A DNA stretch of 64,000 nt, from the NCBI RefSeq assembly GCF_000002985.6, contig NC_003284.9, positions 3,720,001-3,784,000 on the forward strand, written 5' to 3'. The notes beneath the pieces were generated by a model, which saw only the letters and a list, made by a program, of their open reading frames with translations, made no database searches and was not told where the DNA came from. Of the stretch, positions 47,795-58,523 are shown piece after piece (position 1 is the first letter of the stretch; every line of letters begins with the position of its first letter). The position numbers and the translations under genes were made by a program. The stretch is from Caenorhabditis elegans (taxonomy: Eukaryota; Nematoda; Chromadorea; Rhabditida; Rhabditidae).

Positions 47795-48889
47795 TCACCA
47801 TAACATAGCGTCGACGGGGGTTTTCTTCCCATTCAATGAACCATCAGCGCCTGCAAGCGTGAATCCAACAGCAATTCCTTGTGGATATATCGAGGCTATA
47901 AGCATATTGTTCTCACATGAGAGCCCATAGTAATCATTTACAGTTCCGCCACCTAACTCTTCTATTTCCAATGGTTGTTGGAGTACCTGAAAACGTATTC
48001 TCATTGGAAAATCAAGGGGATGTACTAGACAAGTTCAGTAAGTTTAAGCATGCTCAAATGAAATTCCAAGGTTGATTACAGTTGAGTAACTGTTGCAACA
48101 AATTACCTACAAAATGATATATTATTCGAAGAGCCCGTGAGCTACTTTGAATACTTTACTACACCAAACTGAAGACCACTTACAAACTGAGTTACTCCAG
48201 CAGGTACTGAAAATCCTGTTATTTCGCTTCCTTCAATTAAACCAAGAGCATATGGAAGTTGGCTTTCGGGACAAGAAAAAACAGCGCAGCCATCCACCAC
48301 GTCGACCCTCATATCACCTGAAATTTCAAAAGATCTCCGTTTTATTTTCAAGCATTCAATTTTTTCAAAGTGATTATAGTTTTCATTCTCACGACTTTGA
48401 CACGAAACGGGTTCACTAATTAGAAGTACTTTGCTTAATAAAATAATGAAGCTCACCCTTAATTATTGCTGATAAATCGGGACACTTGGTTGTAGATGTT
48501 GGGCATGCTTCTTCTGAAACATCTTTAAAATTTTAGTGAAGAATCGGTTGAAAGCTTACTCGTTACGGTGGATGACTCCATTGCGAGTGTTGTCATTATC
48601 GTTATCTTAAAATTCAGGGTTTTAATCTACTAGTAAGTATTATTAAACTATATATTTATACCTCAGGCGCCTCGGTTTCCACGGAGGTCTCTGGAGTAGA
48701 CACACCTCCAGGTGTCATCGTCGTATCTTCGGGAGCAATCGTGCTCTCTCCAGGAGCCATTGTGCTCACTCCAGGAGCCAATGTACTCGGAATATATACA
48801 TCATCTGGTGGGTCCATTCGCATACAGCATTCAGATACTACCAGAAAATATGGAATAATTAGAAACAAAATTAAAATATTCATTTTCAA
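47795..48889 (-). CDS. Array copy 1: C6/DUF281-like secreted protein
   Basis: Exon 1 (48889-48662) encodes a signal peptide then CCMRMDPPDDVYIPST and STMAPG/TTMTPG repeats. Exons at about 48601-48560, 48520-48457, 48319-48183 and 47988-47795 encode EEACPTSTTKCPDLSAI, VDGCAVFSCPESQLPYALG and GGTVNDYYGLSCENNM. A stop follows TrpMet-Leu-Trp directly, but the GTGAGT at the same place is the donor used by other copies, so a further small exon with the last Cys is likely (not located with confidence). Nearest the leader/UIM gene end of the array. Secreted, function unknown. Confidence 0.7.
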
Positions 48890-49662
48890 ATAGAAAATCT
48901 CAATAGCAAGAATTAATAATGAAGATATCGTGAGATACTGATCACTTTTTTATCTTCGAAGATAAATCCAGTTACGCAACAACAAAAGGAGTCTGAATCG
49001 GCAGCACCTGTCTATCCTACAATATTCAAGTTTTTGGTCGTCAGAATCAAAGAATTTTCGGGCAAAGATCCTTGTATGGGTTCAAACAGACGACTTTTCG
49101 ATTTATATTAGATTTTTTTCCCATATCTCTTGGACAACTTCTTCTACAACTGCAAAATGAGCCTAGAAAATAATAGTTTACATTGACCAAACCAATAACG
49201 TTAAAAATGATTACAGTACCCCTGCCGTACCGTCTCAACATTCACCAACTAGTAAGATAAGAATAAATATCAGATTCAAACTACTGTACACGTGCGCCCA
49301 ACTGCTATGGGTTCCTTTTTGATTTGAGGAGTTTACGGCATTTACGGTGCTTCTTTTTAAATGGAAAACTAATAATAGTACTGGATTCTTAGCTCACATG
49401 CCATGTCAACTTTCACAGACTTCTCCGACATTCAAATTTGAACTGATGAAACAAGAAACGGAAGAAACGGAATACTGATAAGATAAAAATATATACACCC
49501 AAAAGTCCAAGAGATATCATCAAAACCGACAAATTTTTGAAATTTTTGATTTTATTAGATATTGATTTTTTTTGTTTGCGCAAATGGATCATGACTTCAA
49601 TGAAGATCTTTATTAGGAGGATAAAGAATAGAAGGCAGTGGTAGTACGAGTAAGTGAGTGCA
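48890..49662. other. 5' flank of array copy 1
   Basis: It contains the shared upstream block of the array genes and then AT-rich DNA. The junction between array sequence and the retroelement leader must lie in or near this interval, roughly 49300-49660, but no clear boundary motif is visible. Confidence 0.4.
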
Positions 49663-50643
49663 TTACTGTAGGTTAGCCTGAGTCATCCATCGTGTCATCT
49701 TCGAGATGACATTTGCCGCTGTCCCAGCGATTATGTCGCGGACTTGCGGGGATCCTTTTGGCAGTGAACCTTCAATAGTGGGCAAGAACTGGCGATTGCC
49801 TTTCTTCCCGCTTCCGCTGTCCCTCTGAGTGGCCGGCGGGTTTGAGTCCATGAGCCGCTGGGCGAAACCATGTCCTTGGTTAGCCTTTGAAGCATAACTT
49901 GCATGCCTGAAACTCATGGAGTTGCATTTTTGGATGACATTTTTGAAGGAGTGTTACCTCCAACCTGCAGGATCGACGGGGTTGGGTAGCCCATCGAATT
50001 CGACGATTGATAGTCGTGTGGCATGTGATCGCGAGAGGCGGCCAACTGCGAGGTGGAGGGTAGCCTTGAGTCGTAAGTGTCGACAGCTGAAACAAAATTC
50101 TAGTGAGAAAATTGTCCTTCAGACAAAACCACAAACCGTAGTGATCGGCGTGATAAGAGCGTTCCGGGGGGGGAGGGGGGGTAGCGTAGCAGGGTGATGA
50201 CCGAGGGAGTCTCCTAAGCTGAGTTGGATAGCCTTGCGCAAATCCTCCTCTTCCTGACGCTTGCCGGCGCTCATGCGCTTTTGTCTGGCATCTAGAAAAG
50301 AAAACAATTAAGGATTCTCAATTTTCTAGGAACTCACCGATCCATGCTGGACTAGTTGGTCCTTGGAGGCCTCGGCGGTGCTGCTCAGTCTCAAGTGGGA
50401 GACTTTGCAGTTGATCCAATGGTGATGGGTAGCCCATTGGATCTGGACTCGCTCCTGAACAAGAGAAATTTTAATTAAATCCGGAAAAAATTGAAGAGAG
50501 GTTCCCCTGCTAATAAGTGTATTAGCTAGGATTTTTTTCAATACGGAAATAAATAAAACTCTCACCTCGCGATTTGCATCAAGCGGAGGGTAGCCTGGAG
50601 GGTCCTGGTGGGAGGATTTGGTCACGTTTGGCTTTTTCGGCAT
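49663..50643 (-). CDS. GYP-repeat protein with a ubiquitin-interacting motif (gag-like leader gene?)
   Basis: Possible exons: 50643-50566, 50454-50338, about 50294-50130, about 50094-49953 and about 49909-49663. The first ATG starts MPKKPNVTKSSHQDPPGYPP. Other GYP motifs follow (MGYPSPLDQL, MGYPTPS), and exon 3 has a near-consensus ubiquitin-interacting motif, EEEDLRKAIQLSLGD. Otherwise the protein is low-complexity Pro/Ser/Gln. PPGYPP and YP motifs resemble viral late-domain motifs that recruit ubiquitin/ESCRT machinery. It starts about 650 bases downstream of the LTR, where gag of a BEL element should start. Splice sites are canonical, but phases do not join cleanly: exon 1 to 2 is off by one, and a homopolymer C run (50166-50181) shifts the frame in exon 3. 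It may be a decaying gene or contain sequence errors. Not identified. Confidence 0.5.
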
Positions 50644-51283
50644 TTTTCCTGGATTTCCGACGATTTCTGACTGAGAAATGATATTATTACGAGTTTTCAG
50701 TGGAAAGAAACGTAAAATACGCGGAAAGATTAAGAATAATCAAGGAAAAAATGCGAAAACGTGGGAAAAAGCGAAAGAAATCAACCAAAATACCAGAGAA
50801 AATTTTGGGACTTCATTTCGTAATTTCGAGTCTGCATTTTGCGCGTCGCGGTGTTTGCACCGAAACGCTTACCGTACTCCTCGTCATTTGTAAATTCCCG
50901 ATTTGAATTTTAGAGAGGATGGTTCAGTGGAAACGACGGTTTTTTCGGGAATTTTGACAATTACATGAAATATTGGGCTAAAAATAGTGATTTTCAGCGG
51001 AATTTTCCAGATATGCGTCACGAAGAGCAGAAATGTGCGATTTCACGTGGGAAATGCTCGTGGGCAATCTACTGACCTGATTTTGCGAATAATCGATATT
51101 CTACGGGCAGGAGAGCTCGTGGGCTCTACACCGCCTGATTTCTAGGGAAATCAACCGTTCTGGGTGTTTTCTAGGAGGAACACCCGTACTAACTCTACAC
51201 GCACGCTAGCCGCGCCGCGTGTCTCCGCCTGACTCCAGATTCTTAATACAGCTCGATTTTTTAGTGAAAATCAAGAGCTGCAA

Positions 51284-51297
51284 CGGTCGATGCACCA
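51284..51297 (-). other. Primer-binding site, tRNA-Gly type
   Basis: One base after the LTR end, the minus strand reads TGGTGCATCGACCG. It pairs with the 3' end (including CCA) of tRNA-Gly(GCC) as I remember that tRNA, with one mismatch in 14. BEL/Pao elements commonly prime with tRNA-Gly. Confidence 0.75.
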
Positions 51298-51298
51298 A

Positions 51299-51862
51299 TG
51301 TTGACACTCGGGACTAGTAGAGGGGAGTCAGTCACCCTACCGAGTGACAAACAGCGTATTTCAGATACGCGCGGAGAGACACGGAGCAATGTTCGAGCGG
51401 CATTGGTGATAAGCGGTGCGGAGAGAATAACAGTACACAGTTTCAGACGAAATTCCAGTTTATTCAGAGGATATAAATAGGAATTAAAGTGATTATCAGG
51501 ATGGAAATGGTGAAGAAAGGTCCTGAATCACAGTGTCTGCGGATGGGTAGCCGCTGACTCGTCTGGAGAAAGGTAGAACAGAATGAACGATTGGCCTAAA
51601 AGTAGGATAGAATTATTGTGTGGATTTACGGAGCTACGACGCTCCGGAGTAACGGGAGGTCTCGGAGGAGCGCGCTTGCATCGGGAAATACGCAAATGGC
51701 GGTAATTCAAAAGGGAATTATTATTAATAGATAATAAACGGAAAAGGACAACGGAGAGTGAATGTATTCGCGGATGATGAGTGGTGGCGAGTGGGTGAGC
51801 CTGACCGGTCATATATCTGCAAAGTTGGGACGCAGGGGAAGCGTTAGGCCCAAGTCACAACA
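51299..51862 (-). repeat. 5' LTR of the BEL/Pao element, full length (564 bp)
   Basis: Bounded by TGTTG...CAACA. On the minus strand it has a TATA-like TATTTATAT (51480-51471) followed by AATAAA (51464-51459), the expected promoter and polyadenylation signals. It is followed by a primer-binding site, so it is a 5' LTR and not a solo LTR. GTTAT follows on the outer side (51863-51867). Its first 102 plus-strand bases recur at 26970-27071. Confidence 0.88.
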
Positions 51863-51867
51863 GTTAT

Positions 51868-53701
51868 TACTGTGAATTTTTTCTAGTTTTAATACTGAAT
51901 TAAGCATTAAATAAAAAAAGTAGAATTTAAAAACTTTTATAACATATTTCTAGAAGAAATCTAAATGTTACTTCTGCTTCTGTAGACATTTTAATTTTAG
52001 TTAAGTAGTTTTGAAAAATATGTATTTTTTGATTTTGAAATTGTTTAAAATGCACGCAGATTAGTTTTTGAACATGAAATATTATTGACACCAATTTTAT
52101 CAGTATTGTATATTGTTTTGTTTTTTTTGTACTGTTTTTTTTAATTGTCACAAATATAGAGCAGCTACAAAAATTTGAAACAAAAAGTTTTGAATTTATA
52201 TATTTATTTTTTGCTTTTTCTGTTTTGGTATACGTTTTTTTTTGTTTTTTTTTCAGATATCTCCTGTTTAGTTTGCAGTTTTGGAGCCGATGGTTTTTTA
52301 AACCTTGCTAAAAAAAATATAATACGATTTTTAAATAATAATGTTATTGAAAACCGTGGTATATATTTTTTTCATTTCAAAAAACATCTTCCATTATGTT
52401 GAAATACTCAATGCAACGTGTATATAACAGAACACAACATTCAATTTCAATTTTTCTCAATTCAATTTTCCATTCAAATTTCTCAATAAAATATAAATTA
52501 TTATTCCGTCAATATCATAATGTTCTCACATAACTTATTAAATACACTAATATAATAAGTAACTTTCACGCAATCACCATATAATTTTAGGCTGCAAACA
52601 CTACAACCTACGCACAATTGCGGACTTCCACGCAGGCACCTAGGCTCATTTGCCAACTTGTTATTTTTTTTTCAGAATTAATTAAGTTTATTTTTCTGTG
52701 TTACTAAGTTTAATCTGTGTATTTTTTCTTCACTATCATTTTGTTACTTCTGTTAATTTCAGGGTTAATTCACCGCATGAACGAAAAAGAGCCAGGAGTG
52801 GCAAAGAGTCTGTGCATAGCTGCCGTCATAACAGGTTCGTTGCAAGAAAATTGAGTTATCGATCGGCGGTGTGCACGTCAGCACGGCCCGTTTAGTGTAC
52901 GGTTCACATCAAAAAATTTTATTGGCATATGCGAGAAGACAAATTCGCCGATGTATATTTCACTTTCGACGGCATTGTCCCGCTGCCGGACACCATTTCC
53001 ATTCTATTTTTGATAATCGAGACGATATTGGCTTCTGTCCGCCGTGCACCAACCGTCATGTAGTCTAGGGTTTGGCGACAGTTCGGCAGGCGAAACGAAA
53101 CTCCCATTAAACACATATTGGAAGACGCGCTGTCGTGGGATGAGTGCGACCTTATTATTGAGTGACCTCATTGCAGTGAATCATCACTCGGTTTTCATTT
53201 CATTCGACGCGCCATATCCGAATGGGTGTTTGTTTTTTGCACTACAATTAGGTATACCTTGAAACATTATAACAAAAAAGTCACCGAAGTAAATTTCTCC
53301 CCGAGTATGTTTTGCTTGCAATCAATGTCTTCCGCGCTCGAGATAGGCGACCATAGCTTGCTTCGTCCACCCAAAAACCTGTTCGAACTAGCCACTTCCC
53401 CGTCCGCAAGTCGAATTTTCTTCTTTCATCGCTATCCTACACGCGTTTCGCTGTTTCTCACATTCAAATCCGCTTTTCTCTTCTTTTCCCTTTTTTGCTG
53501 TTAGTGAGATTTTAGATTTTTAGAAAACCCTTTTTGGTGACGTCTGAACTATATACACTATCATAACAAAAGTAAAAGTGTGACGGATTTTTTGTCATAA
53601 GTTTAATTTCTGTCTAATAGTGTATTCATATCTTTCTTTAATCTTCAATTTTGAATAGGAGTTTAAAACTATAAGCTATTGGTTTTTTTGCAGGAGTGTT
53701 T
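51868..53701. other. Region between the LTR and QSOX
   Basis: 51868-52740 is AT-rich with no signal. About 52760-53510 is GC-richer, with scattered open stretches and frame breaks on the plus strand (for example MREDKFADVYFTFDG near 52930) that look like a decayed coding region or the QSOX upstream control region. No gene could be assembled. Confidence 0.45.
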
Positions 53702-56700
53702 ATGCTATTCATCTTGGTAGTTATCTTGGCGTTCAGCGCTGGAGGAAGCTCTGGCGAATCACTATACGACAAAGACGATCCGATTCTCGAACTCGATGTA
53801 GATACATTCAGTGCAGCTATCTATGGATCCGTATGTTTTTTCCCTTGAAAAACTCCAAAATAAACTGAAAGCTTTTCAGAAAAAAGCACATTTCATCGAG
53901 TTCTACTCTTCATGGTGTGGTGCTTGCATCGGATATGCTCCAACGTTCAAAAAGTTCGCCAAGTAAGTTCAGATTAGCAAAATGGAATGCACATTGATAA
54001 TATTTACATAGTGATTGCATGGCTTTCATGCCGACGATTTTTTTAAATCAAACAAAAAACATTCCGCAAAAACTTGAAAAGGTTATATCTCGGTTCATTT
54101 TGAGTAATGAAAAACTATAAACTATACAATTGAAAATTGCATACTCAAATATATGTATAATAAAAAGTTCCACGATTTTTTCAATCCAATAATTTCAGAC
54201 AACTGGAAAAATGGGCTCCGCTCGTTCAAGTGACTGTGGTCAACTGTGCCGATGACAAGAACATGCCACTTTGCAGAGAGCACTCTGTTAGCTCATATCC
54301 ATCTCTTAGAGTAAGCAAACAATTTTTTAAATGAGAATGGAAATCTTAATACAACAATTTTCAGTACTTCAAATACAACTCGCACAATAAGGACGATGGA
54401 ATGAAGTACAGTGGGGACAAATATGACATCAACAAGTTGGCTCATGATATCGCTGGTCTTGCTCAAGCCGATGCTCAAAAGCAAAACCCTGAAAGCTGGC
54501 CGACCTTCTTGCCACTTTCTGAGTAAGTATTTTGTGATTAACGCAGATTTAAATATTTCAAAACAACCTTTTTAGCACTACCACGTTGGAAGAAGTGTTC
54601 AAGTCGATTGGAACAACTTCATATCTTGCAATTGTCGTTCAAGACAGTCCATCTGTAATAGCATGGGCGAACTTGATCAATTATCACGGGAACAATGGTG
54701 TCAAAGTTGCTTATGTTACCCAAAATCATCCAATTGCCACCAAGTTCTTCTCCGATGGCGGTGTGCATGCATTACTGTTCTCCAACGGAAATCAGGAGCC
54801 ACTGTGGAAGAGTAGCAGCCCGGTCGACAAGTGGGTTGATGTTCAAGACAAAATCGATGAGCTGATTGGAGATAAAATTGCCGCTTCGGGACCAACTGTT
54901 CATCCGATCAATGCTGCGGTAAGTCTATAAACATTTTTTTATGTTGAAAATGGGCAAATGGGCTTGTAAATAAATTCAGGGCTGGGCTTCGAGGTGGAAA
55001 CAATTTTGGAGAAAAATAAACAGATTATTTTCGGTATGTGGACCGCATGGCGTGGCTAACTCTTCCTGATTGAGCTGCACATTAATCCACAATTCCTTCC
55101 ACAAAGCCCACTCTTGATTTTATCCCAAGCGCTCCTACAATATGAAAATAATTATAATTTATTTTCAGCCAGTCATTGCCGCTCCGTCAAACCCACTGAA
55201 CAACCAGTACGAAGTTCAGCTTGTAGACCTGAAAAGTGCAATGAGCTACATGTTGTACAAGGAAATTCCAAGGCGAGAGGAAATTCGTGATGAGCCAATG
55301 GCGGTGCTCAAACAATGGATGCACACTTTGAAGAAGGTAGGTTAAAATGTATCTTTAATGGAAAGTATTTCTTAATATTGATTTTTTTTAGTATGCACCT
55401 GGAACCACACCAATGCGCCGGCTCTTCTTCCGTCTTGACGAGTGGATTCAGCTTCAATCTGTTGTCACTGCAAATGAGTGGATAACTAAAGTTGATGAAA
55501 TTCAGGTAAGCAAGTTTTCTGAAAAATTTAAATTATATATATCGTTTTTCTTTCAGCAAGCACTCGGAAACCCACTACCAAAAGAGATCACATGGATGGC
55601 TTGCGCGGGATCAAAACCAAACCTGAGAGGTTATACCTGCGGTCTTTGGACACTGGCTCACACAATCACCGTGGAAGCTTACAAACAGGAGAAGCACAGT
55701 ATGTTATATAGATTTGGGAATTTTTGGCGAGCTTGGAAAACGGGACTTATCTGAAAGTTTTCATGTAGCTATTATATAACAAATGTATCACAGCCAAAAA
55801 AAACTTGTAAGCAATCAGAAGAATTACGCCTTGGAGCTCTATTTTCCGGGCGCCGATAACCGGCCACACGTTCCGACCAGCGTATGGGTTCTTGGAAGTT
55901 GATAAGCCAAAATCTGTAGATTAAAAAATTGGTAGCGTACGAGTTTTTCTCTTGCTATGATACAATTGTTGCAAAATAAAAAAATTCCAAATTCGCCGGA
56001 AAACGCGGATGTGCACCTTGATCTACATCCTTTTACTGAACCCTACAACTAATTGTTTTTTCAGATACCGCTTTCAAGCCTGTGATCGACGTCCTCGAGC
56101 CATTCCGCGCGTTCATTTTCCATTTCTTAAGTTGCTCCGAGTGTGCGCAAAACTTCACCAAAGAAGCGGAAAAGAACCAGCTCCATTTGGTGACCAGGCC
56201 TGAAGACGTGTACGCATGGCTGTGGAGAGTTCACAATTTTGTCAACAAGCGCCTTTCTGGCTCACTAACCGACGACCCGTCTTTCAAGAAACAACAGTTC
56301 CCACCGAAGTCGCTGTGTGCAGATTGTTATGATGCGAATGGAGATATTGATGAAGCGAAGGCGCTGCCATTCGTTTTCAAATATTATTCCAATATCAAGA
56401 CAGATTCAACAGATGTGAGTAATATCTAAAAAAAAACTACTATCTGAAAGTTTAAAACATCACAAACGAGACAATTCTTTTTTTGTTGATTTTTTGGTAA
56501 TACAACGTGCACAAAACTTTCTGATCGTCATTTCATGTATCTTGTCCGCAAACACATTACCAAAAAAAGTCGGATGGAAACATGTTTTTAGAAAATAAGC
56601 ACTTTCTTGCAATAGCTATAAATTTAAGGAATGTGATTAATATTAACCAGTAAAATATTCTCAAAAAAAATCTATCATTCAGAATCTACCTGGGTACAAA

Positions 56701-57063
56701 GTTGTTGAGTACAAGGAAGGCAAAACTCTTTCTGCTGGCCAGCGACACCTCAATCCAAAATTCCAAGTTCATGCTGGCAAAGTGGATCAACTGGAAGCAA
56801 ATGACAAAGTGAAAAACGTACTAGACGCAAGTCCTCAGCGAACATGGAAGGATATTGATGGATACGGTAAGACTAGGTTCTGGTTCTGAGTATGTGAGCA
56901 TGTATGTGTTATAGACGGTCTTCCGGACTCTGGCCGCTCACATTATTACTTCATCTTCCTCTCGTTGATTGGTGTCGCGCTGATTGTCATCTACTGCAAA
57001 TACAGGAAGAATAGATCAAAGTTTTGGAAGACTTTCTATTACAAAAACGACTTCAAACTGTGA
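53702..57063 (+). CDS. Quiescin sulfhydryl oxidase (QSOX)
   Basis: FAD-dependent thiol oxidase that forms disulfides in secretory proteins, passing electrons to oxygen. 643 residues from eleven phase-consistent exons: 53702-53830, 53880-53962, 54199-54310, 54365-54522, 54576-54918, 55169-55336, 55392-55505, 55557-55698, 56065-56414, 56683-56866 and 56915-57063. A signal peptide (MLFILVVILAFSAGG) is followed by a thioredoxin domain with the WCGAC redox motif, a second thioredoxin-like region, and the Erv/ALR domain with GYTCGLWTLAHT, the catalytic CSEC, HNFVNKR (FAD-contacting) and the distal CADC. A C-terminal membrane helix (YYFIFLSLIGVALIVIY) and a basic tail end the protein, as in long QSOX forms. 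A TTTTTTTGCAG site 10 bases before the ATG may be a trans-splice acceptor. I recall a QSOX gene, F47B7.2, on C. elegans X. Confidence 0.95.
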
Positions 57064-57540
57064 TTCATTTTTGCCGGGGGTTTTTTGAGTTTTGCTGACA
57101 TATCACTCTCTATCTCTGTATTTTTTCAACTTCTAACATCTATGTTGTCCTATGTTTTTTTTTGTTTTGCATGCTCTTTCACATTTCTACTTCAAAAGTT
57201 CAAAAAATCTTCTACTCCTTTTCATATCATATGTCATGTCCAGCTACCATTTTTTCCTACAAGTTGTGTGTCTGTTGTGTAAACTGAAGAAAAAGCCGGT
57301 CTTAGTTAGTTGCATACGGCACTGACCTACTTCAAACCAGCTACATGCAAACGTCGTGTTGTGTTTTGTCTTTGAAATGTCATAATAATTCTAGTGATAC
57401 ATCTCATCTAATTTATTTCAGCATATTAATTTATTAAATGTATTGCATGATCGAAATTGTTTTTCTCCACTACGTGTCTACTTTTTTGGTGTCTTTTCAA
57501 TTTGTCTTTATCTAATTGTGTTCGTCATGTAATTTGACGT

Positions 57541-57546
57541 AATAAA
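57541..57546 (+). terminator. Polyadenylation signal of QSOX
   Basis: AATAAA about 480 bases after the stop, ending a T-rich 3' UTR. Confidence 0.65.
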
Positions 57547-57599
57547 AGTTTTTTCAATTCCAACTTTTGATACCAATCTTTCTACAAACGTGGGGTAGA

Positions 57600-58523
57600 G
57601 TTGCTTGGGCAAAAATTTAAAATCAAAAATTTGCGTGTTTGTTTGGGTTGTCTGACTGTGTTAGCTAGGCTTTGTGTTTCCAGACATCTAGTAAATAGAT
57701 TTTAGATTTTGTAATTTACGTGCCGTCTTAAGTTTAGAGTGGCAATGCTTTCCTCCAACCCCTAGCAGTAGATCAAAAATTTCACCGATGCTTCAAAAAA
57801 TATGAACCGATTGAGTGAAATCGAACAACTAACTTTTTTAGGTGTCCTTGGAGTTCCTCACCGGTAAAGCAGAATATCGTCTAACAAGTCACCGAATGAA
57901 GGATATCTGATCTCATCAGCTATTCCAGAAAGTTACAAGTTCACTTTTCTTTTTGTGTTATATTTATTTTCTATTCCTGTCACAGCTATTAATTTGTGCT
58001 CATCATCTGGCTGACAGTCTTGGTTACGGTTTCCTTTGAAATAATACTATACATGTGTCCATAAAACGTTTTTATTTCTGATTCACTCCAAAAATGCTGT
58101 CACCAATTAAATCCCAAAAAGTTATTCGACGATAGTTATCGAATTGTGTTTCACTGGTTAAATTCTGATGGTTAATAGGATGGGGCATAGTGTATATGTA
58201 TGTAGTAAATTTACACTCAAATTGTACATGGGGTATAGTAATCTGTAAAAGAATAGCATGTGGAAGAAAACTGTAATTGTTCTCGAGACGAAGTGTGATT
58301 CAATGATTCAATCATTTATGCTCGCACACACAAAGGATTTGCCGGTGGACGCTGGTCTATAATCACTACATGGTAGGCCTCATCTCTAGAACAACGAGAG
58401 ATTTTCTTTTGTACATTTTTTTTTGCTGGCGACAAGCGAGGTTGGGTAGATGCGGGGGTTGACTCGTTCGTCTGAATTTGGTTTTGAATAAGAACTGAAA
58501 ATGAATTGATAAATTGGGTCATA
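57600..58523. other. Intergenic between convergent QSOX and the next gene
   Basis: AT-rich 3' flanks. A minus frame (58594-58316) overlaps the last exon of the next gene in another frame and may be an alternative tail; otherwise nothing was recognised. Confidence 0.45.

Larger units (their letters stand above)
26965..51867 (-). mobile_element. Composite BEL/Pao LTR element, LTR-to-LTR block of about 24.9 kb
   Basis: The block runs from an LTR remnant (26970-27071) to a full LTR (51299-51862). Both start TGTTGACACTCGGG on the plus strand, and their first 102 bases are identical. The flanks outside the two ends are the same five bases, GTTAT (26965-26969 and 51863-51867), matching the 5-bp target duplications typical of BEL/Pao. 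The element reads on the minus strand: 5' LTR, primer-binding site, leader with a spliced GYP/UIM gene, a seven-copy secreted-protein array, gag, pol and the 3' LTR remnant. Normal BEL elements are about 5-8 kb, so roughly 15 kb is extra. One insertion followed by internal gain of the array is my preferred reading. Ectopic recombination between two related elements is the alternative. Confidence 0.7.

Noticed and set aside
51528-51812. 94-codon minus frame inside the LTR
   Set aside because: No recognisable domain; the stretch is better explained as LTR regulatory sequence.
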